Positions 56,702 through 64,000 of a stretch of DNA of 64,000 bases are shown here, piece after piece; positions within the stretch are counted from its first letter, which is position 1; each line of letters starts with the position of its first letter. Origin of the DNA: Cordilura impudica (taxonomy: Eukaryota > Arthropoda > Insecta > Diptera > Scathophagidae); the NCBI GenBank assembly GCA_963682025.1, contig OY821521.1, forward strand, positions 98,881,354-98,945,353. The letters are read 5' to 3'. Made by a program: the position numbers and the translations under genes. Below the pieces are notes generated by a model. It saw only the letters and a list, made by a program, of their open reading frames with translations, did no database searches and was not told where the DNA came from.

Positions 56702-57299
56702 ATTATACCCATACCACTATGTGGTTTGGGTGTAATGACTTTGTGCTGCTGTTTGTAACTACCAAAAATATTTGATCTAGACCCATCTTTTATTATACCG
56801 ATCAATTTAGAATAACTTTCTGATTTAGCAATGTCCGTCCGTCCGTCCGTCTGTCCTTGTAATCAAACTGCAGGTCACAAATATGAATATATTTTGATGA
56901 AATTTGGTATATAAGCTTTTATCGGCTATAGTATGTTCCCATACAAGTGACCCCTAGGAAATCGACATAAATTGCCATAAAATCCAAATTATCATATAGA
57001 TCTCAGTCAAATTGGGTTTATATGTGTCTATTATATCCATTAATCAGTAGACTAAAAGTAATCCATATAGGAGAATTCCTAGTCATAGGCACCATATAGG
57101 GCTGCTTCACTTAAATGTATCAAAAAAAAAAAATTACACAAGTTTTTCTCAAATTTAGTTTGTATATATTTTTTCAAAATATTAGTAACTTTACCGAATA
57201 TGGTCAGGATCGGTCCATTTTTCGGGCCTATACCTATACCGTGGTATAGGGTATCGTATAGTCGGTCTAGACCGACTATAATTTTCTTACTTGTTTTTT
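56702..57299 (-). repeat. Family B hairpin-capped repeat
   Basis: On the minus strand it starts AAAACAAGTAAGAAAATTAT with the perfect GTCGGTCTAGACCGAC palindrome (57261-57276) and has GACAGACGGACGGACGGACA. It ends AGTGGTATGGGTATAATT. The internal hairpin is partly deleted. Confidence 0.8.
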
Positions 57300-58639
57300 A
57301 TGATTTAAATTGTTAAAGATTTCCCTAAAAGAAACAATGAATCGAAATTGGCATACGATTTAAATAAAAGGCATTTTCATAAACTTAAATTCGAATCTAT
57401 GGCTTCCTGCATAAACAAATGTTTCAAATAAAAGAATTAAATGAAAATGTAAAAAATGAAACAATTGAAAATAAAGCAAACAAATCAACAAATTCAACAA
57501 TTCCGTTTATTTGGTTGAGTTTGGTCTTCTTTGAGTTGGTATTTCATGTTTGTACAGTGTCGACCAAAATATACGTTCTCTGATTTCGAATATATTGTAA
57601 AAACGCCGGAAAGGAAAACAAACAGTTAAAAAGACACTCGTCATCCATCATTGACAGAAATTAAAAATTTTGCAAATGTTGCTTAATCCAAATTATAATA
57701 TTTTTTAGAACGAATGAAAATAGAAATAGAAAAAGTTAAAAAATTCAACAACAACATTTGTCAATTAGTTCAGTATTTCGTCGTTTGAATACATGAATAT
57801 ACATATGTACATATGTAATGTATGTAGATATGTTTATGGTAGTTATTTTAAAAAAAAATTCAGCAGTTTTAAATATCGGCCCACTCTACTGTATTTATTC
57901 AAACTAACACAATCACACATGTAAGTCTACAGTGTAGGCCCTGCACCACAAAACTTGATCACTCAAAGAGGTAAAAACAACAAAAACGATTAGCAAATAC
58001 AGTTACAATTTTGAGTTGGAGAAAAAACAATGAAACAAAAAAAAAAAATACAAATGATTTCATTTTGGCCGTGTATTTCTGCATGCACAAAAAAAAATAA
58101 AAAAAAAAACAAAATGTTGAAAAGTATCTAACGGCAACGAACCTAGAAACGTTAACATATAAAAATAAAACAAAAAGAAACAAAGAAAACAAAAACAAAA
58201 ATTTTTATATATCTGACAAAAGAATTGTTTGTTACACCAACACATTTGTATTGATGTAAATATAATTTTCGCATTCTTCTAAACATGTTGCTTTTTATGA
58301 GAAATGTTCAGATTACGAATCATAAAGCTAGCCATGCCGACATTCATGAAGAGTTTGCTATTAATAATTATAAAATTTTAATTAAATACAAAAAGGAAGA
58401 AAAAAAATACAAAGTTATAGTCGCTAAATCATAATGAATTTAGGAATGCTTCTTATATGGAGACTTTAATATCATGCACTCAAAATAATTTTGACGTATT
58501 TTATGATGATCTCGGTTATAGCAAAAAAATCTGTTTTCAATAGTTTTCACATATCTTCCAAAGAAACGTCAACAAATCCACATTACATCCATATGTATGT
58601 GGAAACTAATGTTGGACATATCCAAGAGTGTCCGCGTAT
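57300..58639. other. No gene recognised
   Basis: AT-rich. The minus-strand Phe/Leu-rich openings at 57959-58245 come from A runs and are not convincing membrane proteins. Confidence 0.5.
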
Positions 58640-59460
58640 TAGAGTTATTCAATAAAAGATTTTAATTTTTTTAAGTTTTGTAGGAAAATTATTTGATTTT
58701 TTAAACCCAGAACAACCTGACCTGGCAAATCTCCTTTTTGCTCCATATACTTTTCCCAGCGATATTCAATAGCTTCGTTAACTTGTTTGTAGTAAGAACT
58801 GTCTAGTGGCTTCAAATCTTTTATCAGCGAGCCATTTGTTGAGTTTGGAAATAAAATAATCTCAAGCAATTCGAACTTTAATTCATGGATTTTGGTCAGC
58901 GCAATAATGGATGTGTGAACTGGTGCATTGTCTTGCATTGTTTTGGCAAAATGCGGCCTATTTTCCTCAATTTCATCACTTAAACGCTGTAATAATTTAG
59001 CTAATAATCGCCTTTTTGAAACAAATCAATAAAAATTATCCATGCGCATCCCAAAAATCAGACGCCTGCAGAAGAAACTGTCTTCGCCTTCTTTGGAAAC
59101 GACTTGACACTGTTTTGACTGTTCCTTTGTCTCAGGTGTGAAATGGTTGACCCATGTCTCATCCATGGTTACGTATCGACGCAAAAACTCGGCTTTTTTG
59201 CGTTGAATCATCGCCAAACACTCTATTGACGCTGTTTTTATTCTATTGTAAGCAAACGCGGCACTCATCTTGCGAACAGCTTTCTCATCTCAAAATTTTC
59301 GGTCAATATTTTTGAAATGCCTCTCATTTCAGCTAGCTCACGCACCTTCAGTCGATGATAAGCTGATACCATTTTGTGGGTTTTATTAGCCGTTTCTGGT
59401 GTGGCCACCGCAATTGGTGTTCGTCTTGGCAGCTCGTACAGACTCGTTTAAACTTTAATG
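58640..59460 (-). pseudogene. Mariner (DD34D) transposase relic
   Basis: Minus frames read SAAFAYNRIKTAS, CLAMIQRKKAEFLRRYVTMD with ETWVNHFTPETKEQSKQ (first Asp block intact as TMDETW), then MQDNAPVHTS (second Asp) and a decayed third block where PYSPDLAPSD is expected. Upstream, RTPIAVATPETANKTHKMVS and KVRELAEM give the N-terminal part. Stops and deletions separate the pieces. Confidence 0.75.
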
Positions 59461-59606
59461 TTGTTTGGACTGAGATTTTTCAAATGAAAGTATTGAATTA
59501 CATAACGGTGATCAATTTTTTCTATGTGGACAAATTCACAGAGAGTGTTTAGTTGTGATGGCTTCAAAAAATAACTAAACAACGTGGCGCCATGAAACTT
59601 ACATAA

Positions 59607-59949
59607 AACATATCGCACCTGTACCTCTAAAGTGAGTCAAATCAAAATTTACAAATTTTAAGTAGATGCAAAAAACGCTTTTTTAAATATTTACTATAAA
59701 ATTTAAAAACAGTTGTTTCATTGTAAAGAATTGCGAATAATAATTATGCAACAGTAGTTGTTTTTGCGATTTTTTTAGTGATCACCAAAAATATAACACA
59801 AAGAGGGTTACAACTGTATTTTTTTTTTTGTGAAAGAATCGAAAAACCGATGTAAGATTTTTACAGTGGATAGATATGACCACTGTGTATCGTTTTCTTG
59901 CAAAAAGTGAAAATTAAAAAATTTTGAGTTGACTCAGGTGCGATATGTT
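59607..59949. mobile_element. Small TIR element (MITE-like), 343 bp
   Basis: The left end AACATATCGCACCTG is matched exactly by the inverted right end. The inner parts remain similar (GAGTCAAATCAAAATTT against GAGTCAACTCAAAATTT). With TA as target duplication the element would be 59612-59944 and start TCGCACCTG. Non-coding. Confidence 0.65.
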
Positions 59950-60175
59950 CAATAAGTTTGCCAGTTTTTACCAATTTTTTTTTTTTTCAAATTACCACCG
60001 CCATCAGTCGGGTTGTTCTGGGACCACCCTTGCATGTTTAAAACGTGGTCATGATAGATATCAAACTCTTTATTTTGCCGATGGCGTTACTAATATATAA
60101 AAATTTCTTGAATTTCGTATTCCACATGATGCTGCTTTGACCTTATAAAATTATTATTATTATTTTTATTAAGTA

Positions 60176-60543
60176 TCTATAATATTAATAGGCTAGGCGA
60201 TTTCTTGTGAACAATGTTTTGTTCTACCGTTTTATTCCGATTTTGACTAAACGTATATTATTTGAAAGGTATTTCTTTTTTGCCGTTTTGCAGATTTACA
60301 GATTTTTAAATTTGTTCCTTTAATTTGAGTAAATTCCATTTAAAGTTGCTACTAACACATACATAAAATTTAAAAATATGCTGTGTGTATTTTATTAAAT
60401 TTGTTAATGTGTTTATTAATGAGTTTGTTATCTTCATTCACAATAATAATAAACCATAAAAGTGTTGGTTTGTGAATTGGCTTAGTTGAAAAATAAAGCT
60501 GCCTAGAAATTGCACTAAAATTTCGAGCGCTGGAATCTGCTAG
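60176..60543 (+). mobile_element. Family A Helitron-like element, best complete copy
   Basis: It starts TCTATAATATTAATAGGC, TAGGCGATTTCTTGTG, and ends TTTCGAGCGCTGG, AATCTGCTAG followed by T. The 3' hairpin is imperfect here (CTAAAATTTCGAG). 368 bp, no coding capacity. Confidence 0.75.
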
Positions 60544-60851
60544 TTTTTATTAATATGCAGCTATGTTTCCAGATCATCATATATCTCGTTTTATAAGCGG
60601 TTTTGAAAATTTCTTTAAATGAAATCATGTTTTTGAATTTGTCAAAATACTATTTTGTAGGGCGCAAACTCTGTGTACTAAATATAGACAAATTATGAAA
60701 ATTATGACTACCAATTGTTACCAAATAACATCGGGGTGTGTGGCCTGAAAATTTTAACTGTCACTACTTGATATTCTCCAGCAACTACAAAAAAATCACA
60801 CTTTAGAGTTGCCACTATCTGAATACGTTTTGCATTTACTTTACAATAATG

Positions 60852-61651
60852 TTTTTATACCCTATACCACTATGTGGTTTGGGTATAATGACTTTGGGCT
60901 GCTGTTTGTAACTACCAAAAATATTTGACCTAGACCCATCTTTTATTATACCGATCGACTCAGAATCATTTTCAGAATCACTTTCTGAGTCGATCTAGCA
61001 ATGTCCGTCCGTCCGTCCGTCTGTGTGTCCATGTAAAGCTTGTAATCAAACTACAGGTCGCAAATATGAATATATTTTGATGAAATTTGGTATATAAGCT
61101 TGTATAAGCCATAGGATGAACGCTGTTGAAATTGGTGCAATTCGGTCCATGTTCAGACCTAGCCCCCATACAAATGACCCCTATGAAACCGACATGAAGT
61201 GCCATGAGATCCGAATTATAATATATGTATATCTCAGTCAAATTGGGTTTGTATGAGTTTTTTATATCCATTAATCAGTAGTACAAAAATAATCCTTATA
61301 GGACAATTCTTAGTCATAGGTCCCATATAAGCTGCTTCCCGATCTTCACTTAAATCTATCAAAAACAAAAATATTGCACAGATTTTTCTCAAATTTGGTT
61401 TGCATATATTTTTTCAAAATATTAGTGACTTTACCAAATATGGTCAACATCGGTCCATTTTTCGACCTAGTCCCCTAGCACCCGATATGAACTTTTTCAT
61501 ATTTGTAGCAAAAAAATTAATAACAATGCCACTCAAATTTGGTTTATGCTTATTTTCTGTACCGAATTAGTTGGACCGAAAGAGATAGGGTCTCTAAACC
61601 ATGGTATAGGGTATCATATGGTCGGTCTAGACCGACTATAATTTTCTTACT
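60852..61651 (-). repeat. Family B hairpin-capped repeat, full copy
   Basis: On the minus strand it starts AGTAAGAAAATTATA, GTCGGTCTAGACCGAC (61621-61636), CATATGATACCCTATACCA, has GACGGACGGACGGACATTG and ends AGTGGTATAGGGTATAAAAA. The internal hairpin (60954-60994) carries a short duplication but pairs ATCGACTCAG with CTGAGTCGAT. Confidence 0.85.
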
Positions 61652-62744
61652 TTTTTTTTCTTTTTTTAATATTTGTCAGCAAGTGACAAAAAGGATAAAA
61701 TCTATAGCAAAAGTCCGCTACTCGATTTATTTTATTACAACAAATTGATTTCGGCTTTTCTACTTTTTCATACAAACAGTAGATTAGTCGAAAATCGTTT
61801 TACGGAACCCTATTACGATTATCACATTATTTATCACCCCCTGTTCTTGAAACCACTATCACAAAAAAAAAAAACTCGTAAATGAAAAAATTCTTAAAAT
61901 GTTTTGTGAAATCAAAACAAATGCCCTTTTTTCTACTACACAGGTCTTAAGAGAAAAAAAAAACAATTGGTATTTAAATTCTAACATGCTTTTTATTGAA
62001 CCTTGTAATTATTTAAAAAAATTAGACATTGATTTTATGAAAAAAAAAACTATTTTAAAAAACGTCTACATTTTGCGTTGATTTAAAAAAAACTCGTAAT
62101 CAGTAGTCAATGTTAATAAAACACACTTTTGGAGATGATGCTATAACTTTAGTAAAAACTTTTTATTTGCACAATATATTTTCCATTGTAATTTTTTCAG
62201 TTATAACATAGATTCTTTATGTTCTAATTGTTACTAATAAAGGAATTTAAAATAATATTTCACTCAAATCATATATTTTTATTTTTTTTTGCATATGACT
62301 GCCAGTGATGCCAGTCAAATCCAACATATTTGAATTTCGAATTTTCTTTGGTGATGCCTAACTTATATCAAAAAGAGAAGTAATTCTTAATTGAATGAAA
62401 TTGAAGAACAAAAGCAACTGAATGAACAAGTAAAATGTTATTTTAAGGAAAAACATGCAAAAATTACTTAAGGTTTTTTTGAGAAAGTGACTAAAGAACC
62501 ATATGGTACCTCTGTTTCTAGATAACATATGGTACTGAAGCTAAACCATATATTTCATGTCATTTGACAATAAAAAAAAAATGATTTCGAAAAATACTTC
62601 GAAAATATAAAATTTGCGTTTTCAAGAAACCCAAAATTTCAATTTCATGTTACTTTAAATTCGTTTTTATTCAAATAATAACGTTTCCAGAACAGAGCTG
62701 ATTCTATGACTTATTAATACTTGGTACAGGAGTTGGGGCGTGAA
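61652..62744. other. No gene recognised
   Basis: AT-rich openings of up to 70 codons without recognisable motifs. Confidence 0.45.
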
Positions 62745-62905
62745 TGATGTGTGTTTACCCTCCATACCACTGTTCAGAGGATATATATCAGTTTGTTATT
62801 CCACTTTTAATACATCGAAAACTGAATTTGCATCCCCATAGAGATATAGGTTCGTGGTCCTTATATCAACTTGTGTCGATATAGCGATGTCCGTCCGTCT
62901 GTTTG
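62745..62905 (-). repeat. Diverged hairpin-capped repeat variant
   Basis: On the minus strand AGACGGACGGACATCGCTATATC is followed by GACACAAGTTGATATAAGG and it ends CAGTGGTATGGAGGGTAAAC, as in the 5230-5695 variant. A separate ACAAGTAAGAGTGTTTGG start on the minus strand is at about 63390-63408. Confidence 0.5.
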
Positions 62906-63459
62906 CTGAAATCACATTCATTCACAAAATAAACAATTGACCTAAGTGAAATTAAGATAATATTGTTTGAAATTATTTCGAGGAGGTTGGTATTGAAAAT
63001 GGGGTAAATCGGGCATCACTATGCCAAGATATGACCTAAAATGTAAAGATACCTCTAAAAAATTATAAAAATTATGTTTATTTGTTATAATATTTTATTA
63101 GATACATATTACCTCTAACATAATTGTTGTTGTATAACGTACAAAAGTATGTAAAACCAAAATAGTGCAAATATATCAACCCCACCAACAAACACAACAT
63201 GCCACCACCAGTTATGTTATGTTATGTCATGTGTTCGTCGTCCGTGGGGGAAATATTTTGTTTTAATTATTTTTTTTTTTTGTTAACTTAATATTATATA
63301 AATTTGGGTTTGTTTAATTTTTTTATTTAATTTTTCAAATGTTTTGTTTACATTTGTTATAATTGGTGAAATAAGTTCAGATGTAAAACCCAAACACTCT
63401 TACTTGTTTTTTTTTTATTTGATTTGTTTATTTTATGGACATATACATGCAAATAATGC

Positions 63460-64000
63460 AGGGACCGGAATAGTTATTCCTTTTTTCATAAAAGTCAGAT
63501 TATAACAGTTATTTTTTGATTTTGATTTTTTCGAACAAAAATAACAGTATTTCTTATTTTGATTTTTTTGACCAAAAGTAACAGTTCTTTTTTTATAATT
63601 ATTTTTTCGAGCAGCAATAAAAGTTATTTTTTGATTTTTTTTTTTCGAGCAAAAATAAAAGTTTTTTAGATATAGGAGAATTTTGAATAGTATATAAAAA
63701 TGTGAGAAATCACATAAAAAGGCGTTCGTCATGGGGATTTCTTATGTCCATTGAAATATATATTAAAACAAATATTTAAGGTGAACTTAATTATTATAAC
63801 ACGTAAATTTCTTTAGAAAATAGCTTTTATTTTTGCTCGAAAAAATAAAAAAATAAAAAATAACTGTTATTGTTGTTATTTTTGCGCCAAAAAATAAAAA
63901 TCAAAACATAACTGTTATTTTTGTTCAAAAAAATAAATATAAAAAATAACTTACTATATATGTATATAACTCACTGCTCGTAGGCCTGACTTTAGGTGAG
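63460..64000. mobile_element. hAT-like end with inverted subterminal arrays (runs off window)
   Basis: CAGGGACCGGAATAGTTATTCC at 63461 looks like a hAT-type TIR. Just inside it, four to five units of about 38 bp (CAGTTATTTTTTGATTTT, then TTTTCGARCAAAAATAA) run 63505-63670. Three units of the same repeat in the opposite orientation run 63825-63957. The 99-codon minus-strand opening at 63433-63732 is a by-product of the array. The other TIR would lie beyond 64000. Confidence 0.5.

Noticed and set aside
57959..58245. Phe/Leu-rich minus-strand frames that look like membrane segments
   Set aside because: They arise from A runs on the plus strand; overlapping frames give equally hydrophobic products.
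63433..63732. 99-codon Lys/Asn/Tyr-rich frame
   Set aside because: It lies across a tandem array of 38-bp units, and its repeating FCSKK pattern mirrors the array.

Overview
This window looks like repeat-rich, gene-poor nuclear DNA of a higher fly (brachyceran Diptera). That rests on the strong AT bias, introns of 65 and 80 nt, and the transposon content: rosa-like and other mariners, Tc1, BED-finger hAT, jockey-type LINEs, a gypsy-type LTR and Helitron-like short elements. A species cannot be named from the sequence. I see no host housekeeping gene, tRNA, rRNA or CRISPR. Nearly everything I can identify is a mobile element or its debris.

The one intact protein-coding locus is at 32002-34408 (+). 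It is a three-exon gene whose two introns keep the reading frame and which encodes 753 residues. The protein has an RNase H-like transposase layout (D, D, CxxH, E) that I cannot place in a named superfamily. It lies 0.3 kb downstream of a decayed LINE reverse transcriptase (30080-31687).

Layout. 0-10 kb holds Helitron-like fragments, a shrunken hAT (2946-4093) and a broken BED-type hAT (coding 6978-8835, candidate ends 6760 and 9751). 10-20 kb holds a duplicated sequence carrying a gypsy-type solo LTR (11652-12033), a RING-H2 reading frame with a premature stop (16090-16860) behind degenerate tandem repeats, and an inverted dimer of a hairpin-capped repeat (17373-18659). 20-27 kb holds a 5'-truncated LINE with a clear target-site duplication, three mariner relics (one complete with TIRs, 24742-26030) and a small TIR element. 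27-31 kb holds two direct copies of the hairpin-capped repeat joined by an A-rich satellite. 35-42 kb holds a 123-bp satellite array (36541-37596), a decayed jockey on the minus strand and further hairpin-capped repeats. 42-48 kb holds mariner, Tc1 and unclassified TIR elements. 48-64 kb holds sparse fragments, a perfect 34-bp palindrome (52087-52120), a second A-rich satellite and a hAT-like end with subterminal arrays at the right edge.

Two short-repeat families dominate. Family A (about 350 bp, at least 11 full or partial copies) ends in CTRR after a small hairpin, like non-autonomous Helitron-like elements. Family B (0.6-0.8 kb, at least 9 copies plus variants) starts ACAAGTAAG, then a near-perfect hairpin, then inverted ATACCCTATACCA arms, with an internal GACGGACGGACATCG block and a second hairpin that shows a compensatory base-pair change between copies. 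Family B and the intact transposase-like gene are the best candidates for undescribed biology.
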